Source: an uncultured Bacilli bacterium (GTDB taxonomy: Bacteria; Bacillota_I; Bacilli_A; ML615J-28; CAG-313). From it: DNA of 64,000 bases. How positions within the stretch are numbered: the first letter of the stretch is position 1; each line of letters opens with the position of its first letter. A model generated the notes under the pieces. It saw only the letters and a list, made by a program, of their open reading frames with translations, was not told where the DNA came from and did not search any database. A program made the position numbers and the translations under genes. Shown piece by piece: positions 8,519 through 17,132 of the stretch. Where the stretch lies: positions 62,001 through 126,000 of the forward strand of contig CAKPBI010000004.1 of assembly GCA_934140285.1 (NCBI GenBank). Reading direction: 5' to 3'.

Positions 8519-9172
8519 ATGTCCTACGATATTGAAGTCTTTAATGATAATGACTTAAATGCTAATACTTATTTAATTTCAAATGAGACTTCATGTATTA
8601 TTATTGATCCAGCTAATAACTTAAAAATATTAGAAAAATACATCAATAATAAAAAAGTATTAGGAATTCTCATTACACATGGACATTACGATCACTTCAA
8701 ATGTCTAAAAGAATTATTAAAGAAACATCCAACTACTGTCTACATGCATGAGGAGGCTCACAAAAAGATGTTAAATACAGCCTTAAGTTATGCAAAAATG
8801 TTTGGATGTGCTACCCCTACCATAATTGATGAAGATAAAATAAAGTATGTTAAAGATGGTACCATCCTTAACCTTGGTGAATTTGTAATCAAATGTTGGT
8901 ACACTCCTGGTCATACTAACTGTATGATGAGCTACATCTTAGATGATAACCTATTTTCAGGAGATTTCATCTTTAGAGGAAGTATCGGAAGAACAGATCT
9001 TGAAACCTCAGATAAATCAAAAATGTTTATCTCTGTTACGGAACTAAAAAGAAGAAAAACCAACTATCACATCTACCCAGGTCATGACCAAGATACTACC
9101 TTATCTCGTGAACTAAATGAAAACATCTACCTACTTGAACATTCTAAAGGTTTAATATGGGGTAATGAATAA
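8519..9172 (+). CDS. MBL-fold metallo-hydrolase (glyoxalase II-like)
   Basis: The 217-residue metallo-beta-lactamase-fold enzyme has the metal motif THGHYDH, then YTPGHTNCMMSY, FSGDFIFRGSIGRTD and YPGHDQDTT. The spacing matches small YcbL/hydroxyacylglutathione-hydrolase-like proteins of Firmicutes. It is the last gene of the yqeG operon before a strong terminator. The substrate cannot be assigned; a thioester hydrolase is plausible. Confidence 0.88.
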   Translation: MSYDIEVFNDNDLNANTYLISNETSCIIIDPANNLKILEKYINNKKVLGILITHGHYDHFKCLKELLKKHPTTVYMHEEAHKKMLNTALSYAKMFGCATPTIIDEDKIKYVKDGTILNLGEFVIKCWYTPGHTNCMMSYILDDNLFSGDFIFRGSIGRTDLETSDKSKMFISVTELKRRKTNYHIYPGHDQDTTLSRELNENIYLLEHSKGLIWGNE

Positions 9173-9185
9173 TAAACAAACAAAT

Positions 9186-9220
9186 GGTTATATAGTAGAA
9201 ATACTATATAGCCTTTTTTA
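9186..9220 (+). terminator. Intrinsic terminator of the yqeG operon
   Basis: A 12-bp stem (9186-9197 with 9202-9213) with a GAAA tetraloop is followed by TTTTTTA. Confidence 0.93.
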
Positions 9221-9284
9221 TTTAATTAAATTAAGAGGTATAAAATAACAATTTTGGAAAAAAATAATAAAAAAATTAAAAAAA

Positions 9285-9311
9285 TTAGCACTAAACCCTT
9301 GACAGTGCTAA
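9285..9311. promoter_or_regulatory. CIRCE operator 1 overlapping the -35 box
   Basis: TTAGCACTA-N9-CAGTGCTAA is a near-consensus CIRCE inverted repeat, the HrcA binding site. It includes the -35 hexamer TTGACA at 9299-9304, so bound HrcA would block RNA polymerase. Confidence 0.95.
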
Positions 9312-9327
9312 AAGTTTGTGATATAAT
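9299..9327 (+). promoter_or_regulatory. Sigma-A promoter of the hrcA-grpE-dnaK-dnaJ operon
   Basis: TTGACA (9299-9304) and TATAAT (9322-9327) are both consensus and are separated by 17 bases. The promoter lies between and partly within the two CIRCE operators. Confidence 0.95.
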
Positions 9328-9328
9328 A

Positions 9329-9355
9329 TTAGCAGTAAATGGAAATGAGTGCTAA
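9329..9355. promoter_or_regulatory. CIRCE operator 2 at the transcription start
   Basis: TTAGCAGTA-N9-GAGTGCTAA is a second CIRCE repeat with one arm mismatch. It begins two bases after the -10 box and ends directly before the GGAGG ribosome binding site (9356-9360) of hrcA. Confidence 0.93.
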
Positions 9356-9369
9356 GGAGGCATTAAAGA

Positions 9370-10380
9370 ATGTTAACTGAGAGACAAAAACTTATTCTAA
9401 TCGCTATCGTTGAAGAGTATGTAAAAACAAGTGAACCTGTTGGATCACTAGTACTTTCTCAACGACCAGAGTTAAACTTCTCAACAGCTACCCTTCGTAA
9501 TGATATGGCAGCACTTGAAGAAATGGAATATTTAGAGAAAACTCATACCTCAAGTGGTAGAGTTCCATCAGAAAAAGGTTATCGTTTATATGTTGAAGAA
9601 ATCATGAGAAGAAATGAAAATAAACATGATGAATTTCCAATGATTGATGAAATATTTGAACGACCTAATATAACTGGTGAAGAAGCTCTTTATGAATCTA
9701 TGGACCTTGTATCACAACTTACTAACTATGCATCAATAGCTCTTGGCAAGACAGCTTATAGTTCACGTATTAAGAAACTTGAATTTATCTCTTTAAAAGG
9801 TAATCAAGCTGTAATCTTAATGGTTACTGACTTAGGTCATGTTGAAAGTAAAAAGATCTTAATACCTGAAAGCATCAGTAGCTCAGAGTTAGAAAAAGTT
9901 GTAAACGTCTTAAATGAAGTTTTACATAATGTATTAGTAAGCGATATTAAGAATGTCATTAATGATCAAAACTTAAGTGAAGGTGTTCGTGAATACTTGA
10001 ATTATCATGAAAGACTTGTGAATACTTTCGTTCAAGCTTTCTCGGAAATGGCTACTGATAAATTCCATTTAACTGGCCGATATAACATGCTATCTCAACC
10101 TGAGTTTAGAGATATTGATAAAGTACAAGCTTTATTTAAAGCTATGGAACAAAAAAATCTAATGCGTGTAATTAATACCGATATATCTGGACTAAGCATT
10201 AAGATTGGTACAGACAATGATATTAAGATCATGCAAGATTGTTCGGTAATTACTGTTCCATTCGAAACAAGTGAAGGAACTGTTGGATCAATAAGTATCC
10301 TAGGACCTACAAGAATGGAATATGTAAAGGTAATTCCATTACTTGAATATATCGCCAAAAACATGAAAAAGATCGTATAG
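9370..10380 (+). CDS. hrcA: Heat-inducible transcription repressor HrcA
   Basis: The 336-residue repressor has an N-terminal winged helix (LTERQKLILIAIVEEYVKTS; FSTATLRNDMAALEE; YLEKTHTSSGRVPSEKGYRLYV), a GAF-like middle domain, and a C-terminal segment ending GSISILGPTRMEYVKVIPLL. HrcA binds CIRCE and is stabilised by GroEL in other Firmicutes. GGAGG lies nine bases before the ATG. It is the first gene of its own regulated operon, giving autoregulation through the two CIRCE sites; groESL is not in this window. Confidence 0.97.
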   Translation: MLTERQKLILIAIVEEYVKTSEPVGSLVLSQRPELNFSTATLRNDMAALEEMEYLEKTHTSSGRVPSEKGYRLYVEEIMRRNENKHDEFPMIDEIFERPNITGEEALYESMDLVSQLTNYASIALGKTAYSSRIKKLEFISLKGNQAVILMVTDLGHVESKKILIPESISSSELEKVVNVLNEVLHNVLVSDIKNVINDQNLSEGVREYLNYHERLVNTFVQAFSEMATDKFHLTGRYNMLSQPEFRDIDKVQALFKAMEQKNLMRVINTDISGLSIKIGTDNDIKIMQDCSVITVPFETSEGTVGSISILGPTRMEYVKVIPLLEYIAKNMKKIV

Positions 10381-10388
10381 GAGGAAGT

Positions 10389-11018
10389 ATGGAAAACAAT
10401 CGTTATCGTGAAGAAGAACTAGAAGAAACATGTGAAACGGAATCAGAAGAAGCAAAAAATGATGAAAATCACGAACCTGAAGGAAGTAATGTAGGGGAAA
10501 ATACAAATACTTCAACTGAACATGATTCCAAACGCATAAAGAAACAAAATAAAAAAATTAAAAAACTTGAAGAAGAAAATCAACAATTAAAAGAAGAAAT
10601 TGACCATTTAAAAGATCAACTTCTAAGAGAAAGAGCTGAACTAGAAAATTTCAAAAAACGTATGAATGAAGAAAAAATACGCGAAAGAAAGTATGCATTA
10701 AGTGATTTTCTAATGCAACTAATTGATGTTGTTGATATCTTCGACAAAGCCGTAAATATCAAAACAGATGATGAAAAACTACAAAAATTCTTAAGTGGGT
10801 TTGTAATGGTAAATAAAACATTCAAGCAAATTCTTGAACGTAATGGGGTAGAACAAATTGATGCCCTTAACAAACCATTTAATCCAACTTATCATTCTGC
10901 AATCGAAACTGTAAAAGTAGAAGGTGTAGAACCTAATACAGTTGTCGAAGTGATTATGACAGGGTACACTTATAAAGACCGTGTTCTAAGACCAAGTATG
11001 GTCAAAGTTAGTGAATAA
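10389..11018 (+). CDS. grpE: Nucleotide exchange factor GrpE
   Basis: The 209-residue protein has an acidic, low-complexity N terminus (about 1-50), a long coiled coil (about 50-100, KKLEEENQQLKEEIDHLKD), the core FKKRMNEEKIRERKYAL and a C-terminal beta domain with NPTYHSAIETV and GYTYKDRVLRPSMVKVSE. It releases ADP from DnaK in the chaperone cycle. The start has AGGAGG and lies eight bases after hrcA. Confidence 0.97.
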   Translation: MENNRYREEELEETCETESEEAKNDENHEPEGSNVGENTNTSTEHDSKRIKKQNKKIKKLEEENQQLKEEIDHLKDQLLRERAELENFKKRMNEEKIRERKYALSDFLMQLIDVVDIFDKAVNIKTDDEKLQKFLSGFVMVNKTFKQILERNGVEQIDALNKPFNPTYHSAIETVKVEGVEPNTVVEVIMTGYTYKDRVLRPSMVKVSE

Positions 11019-11044
11019 TTTATATTTTTAGGAGGAAATTTTTT

Positions 11045-12886
11045 ATGAGCAAAATTATAGGTATCGACTTAGGTACAACAAATTCATGTGTCGCTGTTAT
11101 GGAAGGTGGCGAACCAAAAGTTATCGTTAACGCAGAAGGTGCTAGAACTACTCCATCTGTTGTTGCATTCAGAAATGGTGAAATTATCGTAGGTGAAAAT
11201 GCTCGTCGTCAAGCTGCTACAAACCTTGATACAGTATTCTCTATTAAGAGACATATGGGTACTCCATATCAAGTAAGCATTAAATCTACTGGTAGAACAT
11301 ATAAACCAGAAGAAATCTCTGCAATGATTCTTCAAAACTTAAAAGCTACTGCTGAAGCTTATCTTGGTGAAAAAGTAACAGAAGCCGTAATTACTGTTCC
11401 TGCTTACTTCAATGATGCTGAACGTCAAGCAACTAAAGATGCTGGTAAGATCGCTGGTCTTGAAGTTAAACGTATCATCAATGAACCTACTGCCGCAGCT
11501 CTTGCTTATGGTATTGATAAACAAGGTAAAGAACAAACTGTTCTAGTATATGACCTTGGTGGTGGTACATTCGATGTATCTATCCTACAACTTGCTGATG
11601 GTACATATGAAGTATTATCAACAGCTGGTAACAACCGTCTTGGTGGTGATGACTTTGATAACGCAGTTGTTAAATACTTAGTTGAAGAATTTAAGAAGAC
11701 AAGTGGTGTTGATCTAAGCACTAACAAGTCTGCAATGTTCAGATTAAAGATGGAAGCTGAAAAAGCTAAGAAACAATTAAGTGGTATGACTCAAGCCGAC
11801 ATTAATATTCCATTCATTAGTGTTGACAAAGATGGCAACCCTGTACACTTTGATATGACTTTAACAAGAGCTAAATTTGAAGAATTAATTAGACCTCTAA
11901 TTGAATCTACAACTACAGCTGTACGTCAAGCTTTAAGAGATGCTAAACTTGAAGCTAAAGACCTTGACCAAGTATTATTAGTTGGTGGTTCAACAAGAAT
12001 CCCTGCTGTTCAAGAATTAGTACGTCGTGAACTTGGTAAAGAACCTAACCGTAGCATTAACCCAGATGAAGTAGTCGCAATGGGTGCTGCTATTCAAGGT
12101 GGTGTTTTAGCTGGTGATGTTAAAGATGTATTATTACTAGATGTTACACCTCTATCACTTGGTATTGAAACATTAGGTGGTGTTTGCACTGTCTTAATTC
12201 CACGTAATACAACAATTCCAACAACTAAATCCCAAATCTTCTCAACTGCTGCTGATAACCAACCTGGTGTAGAAATTCATGTTCTACAAGGTGAAAGAAG
12301 TATGGCTGCAGATAACAAGACTTTAGGTCGTTTCCAATTAACTGGTATTCCTCTAGCACCTCGTGGTATCCCTCAAATTGAAGTTAAATTTGACATCGAT
12401 GCTAACGGTATCGTTCATGTAAGTGCTAAAGATTTAGGTACAGGTAAATCTCAAACTATTACTATCAATGGTGGTAGTGGATTATCTGAAGAAGAAATCG
12501 ATCGTATGGTTAAAGAAGCTGAAGAAAATGCTTCAACAGATAAGACTAAGAAAGAAGAAGCTGAACTTCGTAACGAATGTGAACAAATGATTTTCGCTGT
12601 TGACAAGTCAGTAGCTGATCTTGGTGCTGATGTAACTGAAGAAGAAAAAACAGCAATTGAAACTGCAAAAGCTGAATTAACTAAAGCTCTTGAAGGTAAT
12701 GATACTGCTTTAATCAAAGAAAAGAAAGAAGCCTTAGAAAAAGCTGCACAAAGTGTTGCGGTAAAGGCTTATGAGAAAGTTCAAAAAGAACAACAAGCTA
12801 ACAATAATGGTAACAATAACAATGGTTCATCAAACACAAATGATGATGGATCAGTAAACGCTGAATACGAAGATATCGATAAGTAA
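11045..12886 (+). CDS. dnaK: Chaperone protein DnaK (Hsp70)
   Basis: The 613-residue Hsp70 has an ATPase domain with GIDLGTTNSCVAV, VYDLGGGTFDVSIL and the connector VLLLDVTPLSLGIET, then a substrate domain with IPTTKSQIFSTAADNQ, and an alpha lid. The 60 or so last residues are Asn-rich and end EYEDIDK in place of the usual EVKDDK-type tail. It folds client proteins with DnaJ and GrpE. A strong AGGAGG site precedes the ATG. Codon choice is more optimised than in neighbouring genes, suggesting high expression. Confidence 0.98.
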   Translation: MSKIIGIDLGTTNSCVAVMEGGEPKVIVNAEGARTTPSVVAFRNGEIIVGENARRQAATNLDTVFSIKRHMGTPYQVSIKSTGRTYKPEEISAMILQNLKATAEAYLGEKVTEAVITVPAYFNDAERQATKDAGKIAGLEVKRIINEPTAAALAYGIDKQGKEQTVLVYDLGGGTFDVSILQLADGTYEVLSTAGNNRLGGDDFDNAVVKYLVEEFKKTSGVDLSTNKSAMFRLKMEAEKAKKQLSGMTQADINIPFISVDKDGNPVHFDMTLTRAKFEELIRPLIESTTTAVRQALRDAKLEAKDLDQVLLVGGSTRIPAVQELVRRELGKEPNRSINPDEVVAMGAAIQGGVLAGDVKDVLLLDVTPLSLGIETLGGVCTVLIPRNTTIPTTKSQIFSTAADNQPGVEIHVLQGERSMAADNKTLGRFQLTGIPLAPRGIPQIEVKFDIDANGIVHVSAKDLGTGKSQTITINGGSGLSEEEIDRMVKEAEENASTDKTKKEEAELRNECEQMIFAVDKSVADLGADVTEEEKTAIETAKAELTKALEGNDTALIKEKKEALEKAAQSVAVKAYEKVQKEQQANNNGNNNNGSSNTNDDGSVNAEYEDIDK

Positions 12887-12917
12887 TATTGTTACTGACA
12901 AATGAAAGAGGTCAGTT

Positions 12918-14042
12918 ATGGCAACAAAAAGAGATTATTATGAAGTACTAGGAGTCAGTAAGGATGCGACTCCCGAAGAAATAAAAAAAGCATATCGTAC
13001 ACTAGCTAAGAAGTACCATCCTGATGTTTGTACCGACCCTGATGCGACGGAAAAATTCGCTGAAATACAAGTTGCGTATGACTGTCTAAGTGATCCTGAA
13101 AAAAAATCTAATTATGATAATTATGGCACTGAAGACCCTATGAACGGGGGCTTCGGTGGCGGTTCAGGATTTAGTTCTTCCGCATCTGGCTTTGGAGGAT
13201 TTGAAGATATCTTTAGCGCCTTCTTTGGTGGAGGCGGTAGAGGACGTTCTCAATCTGCAGAGTCTAGAGGCAATGACATTATTGTTGAAACAACTTTAAC
13301 ATTTGAGGAAGCATGCTTTGGTGTAAAAAAACCAATATCAATAACTCGTTATGAAGAATGTCCTAGTTGTCATGGCACTGGTGCCGAAACTCCAAGTGAT
13401 GTTTGTACATGTCAACGTTGCCGTGGTACTGGTCGTGTGACTGTTGAACAACAAACTATTCTTGGCCGTATGCGCACAGAAACTGTATGCCCTGATTGTA
13501 ATGGTCGTGGTAAGAAGATTACTAAGACTTGTCATGAATGTGGCGGTTCAGGTCGTGTTAGAAAATCAAGAACAATCAATGTTAATATCCTAGCTGGTAT
13601 TAACGATGAACAATCAATTCGTTTATCTGGTGAAGGTGAAGCGGGAACTAATGGCGGTAGTAAAGGTGATTTAATCATCAGAGTAAGAGTTAAACCACAT
13701 GACGTCTTCGTTCGTGATGGTAATGATATCTTATTGGATTTACCAATTACATTTAGTCAAGCCGCTTTAGGGGCTACCCTTGAAGTTAAAACAATCCAAG
13801 GTATGGTTAACTTAAAGATACCTGCAGGAACCCAAACAGGAACTAAGTTCAAGCTTGCGGGAAAAGGTATTCAAAATAAAATTACTAATCGTACTGGTAA
13901 TCAATTTGTTACTGTTAAAGTTGTTACGCCTACTAACCTTTCAAGTAAACAAAAAGAGATTTTCCAAGAATTATCAACAACCGATGAAACCGCAAATAGT
14001 AGTTTCTTCGATCGTATCAAGAAATTCTTTGGTAAAAAATAA
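12918..14042 (+). CDS. dnaJ: Chaperone protein DnaJ, type I Hsp40
   Basis: The 374-residue protein has a J domain with the HPD motif at 34-36, a Gly/Phe-rich linker (about 75-115), four CxxCxGxG-type zinc repeats (CPSCHGTG, CQRCRGTG, CPDCNGRG, CHECGGSG) and two beta-barrel substrate domains. It delivers clients to DnaK and stimulates its ATPase. It is the last gene of the operon, 31 bases after dnaK with an AGAGGTC site. Confidence 0.97.
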   Translation: MATKRDYYEVLGVSKDATPEEIKKAYRTLAKKYHPDVCTDPDATEKFAEIQVAYDCLSDPEKKSNYDNYGTEDPMNGGFGGGSGFSSSASGFGGFEDIFSAFFGGGGRGRSQSAESRGNDIIVETTLTFEEACFGVKKPISITRYEECPSCHGTGAETPSDVCTCQRCRGTGRVTVEQQTILGRMRTETVCPDCNGRGKKITKTCHECGGSGRVRKSRTINVNILAGINDEQSIRLSGEGEAGTNGGSKGDLIIRVRVKPHDVFVRDGNDILLDLPITFSQAALGATLEVKTIQGMVNLKIPAGTQTGTKFKLAGKGIQNKITNRTGNQFVTVKVVTPTNLSSKQKEIFQELSTTDETANSSFFDRIKKFFGKK

Positions 14043-14052
14043 TCATCCTTTT

Positions 14053-14080
14053 AAAAAGTCACCTTTGGGTGGCTTTTTTT
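14053..14080 (+). terminator. Terminator of the dnaK operon
   Basis: AAAAAGTCACC and GGTGGCTTTTT form the stem with a TTTG loop, followed by a T tract. Confidence 0.92.
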
Positions 14081-14081
14081 T

Positions 14082-14116
14082 AAAAAAAGCAAGCAAGATT
14101 AAAAACTCTTGCTTGC
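14082..14116 (-). terminator. Terminator of the minus-strand lipoprotein gene
   Basis: GCAAGCAAGA (14089-14098) and TCTTGCTTGC (14107-14116) form a perfect 10-bp stem. Read on the minus strand it is followed by seven T residues. Confidence 0.92.
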
Positions 14117-14132
14117 TATATATTCTATATAT

Positions 14133-16946
14133 TTAACTTAATACCTTTAATTCTTCAATACTTGTAATTACAAACGTATACTCATTATTGTAAACATTAT
14201 AAGAAATAACACTAAGTTTAACTTTTTTGCCATTTAAGGATTCTAAATTTTTATAGTTATAAGCATAATATTTAGAATTTGCATAGTAATACATCGTTGC
14301 TTCATATTCCCCATCAGTAATATAAACTTTACTTTCGGAAACATAAATGGTTACAATAATATCTTTCCAACCTACAGCACCTAGTTTTGCGGCTTCACCT
14401 GCAGTATTAGCATCGGCTAGATCTTTTATAGTTGCATTTTCTTTAAAGGCTCCATCAGGAAGCGGATTATCGTTTGAGATAATTTCAATAGTTGCGCCTT
14501 TTGCAATTTGTGGCATACCATAGTATAAATCAAGAGACCCAGTAACTTTTACTTTATCACCAACTACAACAGTAGATGGCTCTTTAACGAAGATAATTCC
14601 ACTTTCATCAGCAAGGTAGAATCCCCAAGTATTAGCACCTTCACTTCTTGTGATTCCCACAACAACACCTTCAAGAGATACGGTTTCACCATTTTTCTTT
14701 GCTTTATCGCGGGCATCAGCAACTGTCATACTTTCAAGTTTAGTTACTTTAAAAGTAACATTAATAATTGTTTCTGATTTATCTGTTTTATAAGAAAGGG
14801 TTAGAGTTACATTCATCGATACAATAGGTTCAGGAATTGAAACTGTAAATGTATGAGCTTCTTTACTGATAGTAACACCATCTAAAGTTGATGACTTAAT
14901 TTCTACATCACCTTGTTCTAGCTCAAAAGTTACCTTACTTGCTTTAGTGTATTCTTTACTGAAAGCCGAAGTAATAACGTTCTTAGCTTGATAGTTTAAT
15001 ACACTATATGGAGTATCAATAACTCTTAATACTTCTAATACAGCAGATTTCCAAACAAACTTTTTACTAGATACGGCTCCAATACGTAAAGTAACATAAG
15101 CTTCAACACATTTATTATCATATTCATCTAACCAACTATATTCAGGTACTCCATTTGAACCAGAATTTTGTGAATAAACAATCATAGATAGAGATGGATC
15201 ATCAAGATCATGGATGTAGTAGTTCTTGTATGAACCATTAGATTTTTCTAAATAAAGTTTTGTTTTATAAACAATATTAGTAATATTGTTATCTGATGGA
15301 TTTTGAATTAAATCTTTTAAATCTTTACTTTCAATATATGAACTTGGAATTTCATGTTCTTGATAATCATGATATAATACTTCAGCGTTGTTTAATCTAA
15401 TGGAACCATTATGATTATTATCAAGACGTGGTTGATATAAATCATAACTACCAGTTACATAAACAAACTCTCCCTTAGAAAGTTTTGTAATGTCAGTAAC
15501 ACGATCGACAGCAGTAGAAATAAATACGGCGATTGAACCAGTTTCATCAATAAGTTCAAATCCTGCGGGAGTTTTAGATCCTGATAAATATAAGAAACCA
15601 ACAATAATTCCTTTAATAGTAACAACATCACCTTTTTGTTTCTCTCTCGCATCACAAATATCAATTGTTTCAATTTCTGGTATTTCTTCAACACAATCAA
15701 ATTCAACAACTTCACTTAACACTACATCATTGTATGTAATAGTAACTTTTATGGAAGCCTTTTGTAAAGTTGAAGTACAAGTAATATTAAGAGTATTACC
15801 ATCAAGAGTAATCGGACCAGATATTACTTCATAAGTAACGGAAGAAGTAGTAAGAATTTCATCTTTGGTAAGTAGTTCTAAACTACAGCTTGCTGAATAC
15901 TTAGAACTAAATTCTCTTAATACACGTTTTAAAGCATAAGCAGTCAATTCTTGATCAGTAATGGTAACTTCCTCATGTATTTCAAGAGGAACAATTCTCC
16001 AAAATGAACCACTAGCACTAATTTTACAATTTTGGACGGCAATCATACATTTTCTTGTTTGCCCATCGTATTTTTCAAGCCAACTTAAATCCTTACCATT
16101 TGCTGTAGTATAAGCATAGAAAGAATTAATACCATTTAAATCATTAAAGTAATAGTTAACAAAACCATTTCCAGGCACTTTTTTAATAGTTGCTGTGACT
16201 TCATAAACATTAGATGTGATGTTTTCTGATACACTAGTTAAAGCTAACTCTTCAATTGATGATTGCTTAACTCCACTTGTAGGTAGAGCATTACCGCTTG
16301 TGATAACTTCAACACTACTTGCGACAATTTGACGAGCGCCGGTATATCCAACCATTTCTGCCGCTGTCATTGATTTTTCATCAATATACATAGTGTAAGT
16401 ACCTTTTACGATTACTTCTTCACCAAACATCACAGTTTCAGCAATACTACTTGAATAAATGTAGATAGCATCAGTTTTATCAAATACATAAAAACCAACG
16501 GGAACATTCTTTTCTGTACCATTGATAATTCTTGAAACAATACCACGAATTGTAACTTCGGTATCTTTTTCAAGGGTTTTTACTTTTGAAATACTCATAT
16601 ATGAAGGAGTAGGTAAAGAAGCAATGGTAATTGTATATTCTTTATTCTTTTTATAACCATCTAACTCAAAGGTAACTTCTAAAGTAACAGTTTTACTAGA
16701 TTCGCTAAGTGTTACCTTTCCTTCATTTGTTAAGACATCTTCATCAGATGATTGGTAAGTAAGCTTAACGCCACTTATAGTTGTAACAAAATTTAAGTCA
16801 GTTGAAACATTGCTAAGATCGGTATCTTGAAATAGTTGATTCATTACTTCATCAATTTGTTTAATCTTAGCATCATCTGGATTCTTACAAGATACAAAGG
16901 CAAAACATGTAACTAGTAAGAAAAGAAATGTTAAAATTTTTTTCAT
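14133..16946 (-). CDS. Large surface lipoprotein with atrophied Ig and OB-fold repeats
   Basis: The 937-residue protein has a lipoprotein signal (FAFVSC, Cys20). It then shows a triplicated plan: an atrophied bacterial Ig-type segment (first at about 33-110; pattern SSDEDVLTNEGKVTL) and a small beta barrel resembling the OB-fold of secreted YhcR/DUF5689-like proteins (EVTIRGIVSRI...GFYVFDKTDAIYIY; VVTIKGIIVGF...GFELIDETGSIAVF; VSLEGVVVGI...WGFYLADESGIIFV). Two further OB-like segments contain NYYFNDLNG and NYYIHDLDD. No catalytic site is seen, so a binding role at the cell surface is likely. It is divergent from the amidase gene at 17133 and has an AGGAG site. Confidence 0.75.
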   Translation of the reverse strand: MKKILTFLFLLVTCFAFVSCKNPDDAKIKQIDEVMNQLFQDTDLSNVSTDLNFVTTISGVKLTYQSSDEDVLTNEGKVTLSESSKTVTLEVTFELDGYKKNKEYTITIASLPTPSYMSISKVKTLEKDTEVTIRGIVSRIINGTEKNVPVGFYVFDKTDAIYIYSSSIAETVMFGEEVIVKGTYTMYIDEKSMTAAEMVGYTGARQIVASSVEVITSGNALPTSGVKQSSIEELALTSVSENITSNVYEVTATIKKVPGNGFVNYYFNDLNGINSFYAYTTANGKDLSWLEKYDGQTRKCMIAVQNCKISASGSFWRIVPLEIHEEVTITDQELTAYALKRVLREFSSKYSASCSLELLTKDEILTTSSVTYEVISGPITLDGNTLNITCTSTLQKASIKVTITYNDVVLSEVVEFDCVEEIPEIETIDICDAREKQKGDVVTIKGIIVGFLYLSGSKTPAGFELIDETGSIAVFISTAVDRVTDITKLSKGEFVYVTGSYDLYQPRLDNNHNGSIRLNNAEVLYHDYQEHEIPSSYIESKDLKDLIQNPSDNNITNIVYKTKLYLEKSNGSYKNYYIHDLDDPSLSMIVYSQNSGSNGVPEYSWLDEYDNKCVEAYVTLRIGAVSSKKFVWKSAVLEVLRVIDTPYSVLNYQAKNVITSAFSKEYTKASKVTFELEQGDVEIKSSTLDGVTISKEAHTFTVSIPEPIVSMNVTLTLSYKTDKSETIINVTFKVTKLESMTVADARDKAKKNGETVSLEGVVVGITRSEGANTWGFYLADESGIIFVKEPSTVVVGDKVKVTGSLDLYYGMPQIAKGATIEIISNDNPLPDGAFKENATIKDLADANTAGEAAKLGAVGWKDIIVTIYVSESKVYITDGEYEATMYYYANSKYYAYNYKNLESLNGKKVKLSVISYNVYNNEYTFVITSIEELKVLS

Positions 16947-16975
16947 GTTTTTTTCTCCTATTTTTAAATTTTATG

Positions 16976-17004
16976 TTGCTAAAAGACTTAGCAATATAAT
17001 TATA
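16976..17004 (-). promoter_or_regulatory. Minus-strand -10 box with adjacent inverted repeat
   Basis: On the minus strand TATAAT is at 17004-16999; no good -35 box is visible. Directly downstream is the perfect repeat TTGCTAA-N5-TTAGCAA (16976-16994) at the expected transcription start, which has the position and symmetry of a repressor operator. Confidence 0.45.
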
Positions 17005-17039
17005 CCTTATATATGATTTTATTTCTTTACTTTTATACT

Positions 17040-17056
17040 AGAAAACGTTTTATCAA
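17040..17056. promoter_or_regulatory. A4CGTTTT palindrome between divergent lipoprotein genes
   Basis: AGAAAACGTTTTATCA contains the perfect palindrome AAAACGTTTT, the core of LacI/CcpA-family operators. It fits the full cre consensus poorly and lies upstream of both divergent promoters. Confidence 0.4.
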
Positions 17057-17079
17057 AAAATGTTTGTTGGTGCAATTTC

Positions 17080-17108
17080 TTGAAAAATATTTATGAAAAC
17101 GTTATAAT
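17080..17108 (+). promoter_or_regulatory. Promoter with built-in cre-like operator
   Basis: TTGAAA (17080-17085) and TATAAT (17103-17108) are 17 bases apart. TGAAAACGTTATAA (17094-17107) overlaps the -10 box and matches the catabolite-responsive consensus TGNAANCGNWNNCW at all but one fixed position. Confidence 0.6.
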
Positions 17109-17132
17109 ATTGTTGATAAGGAAGGTAAGATA

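Noticed and set aside
11084..12717. Several antisense open frames of 65-90 codons opposite dnaK
   Set aside because: They have no ribosome sites, overlap one highly biased coding gene and show no family features; they follow from codon bias on the plus strand.
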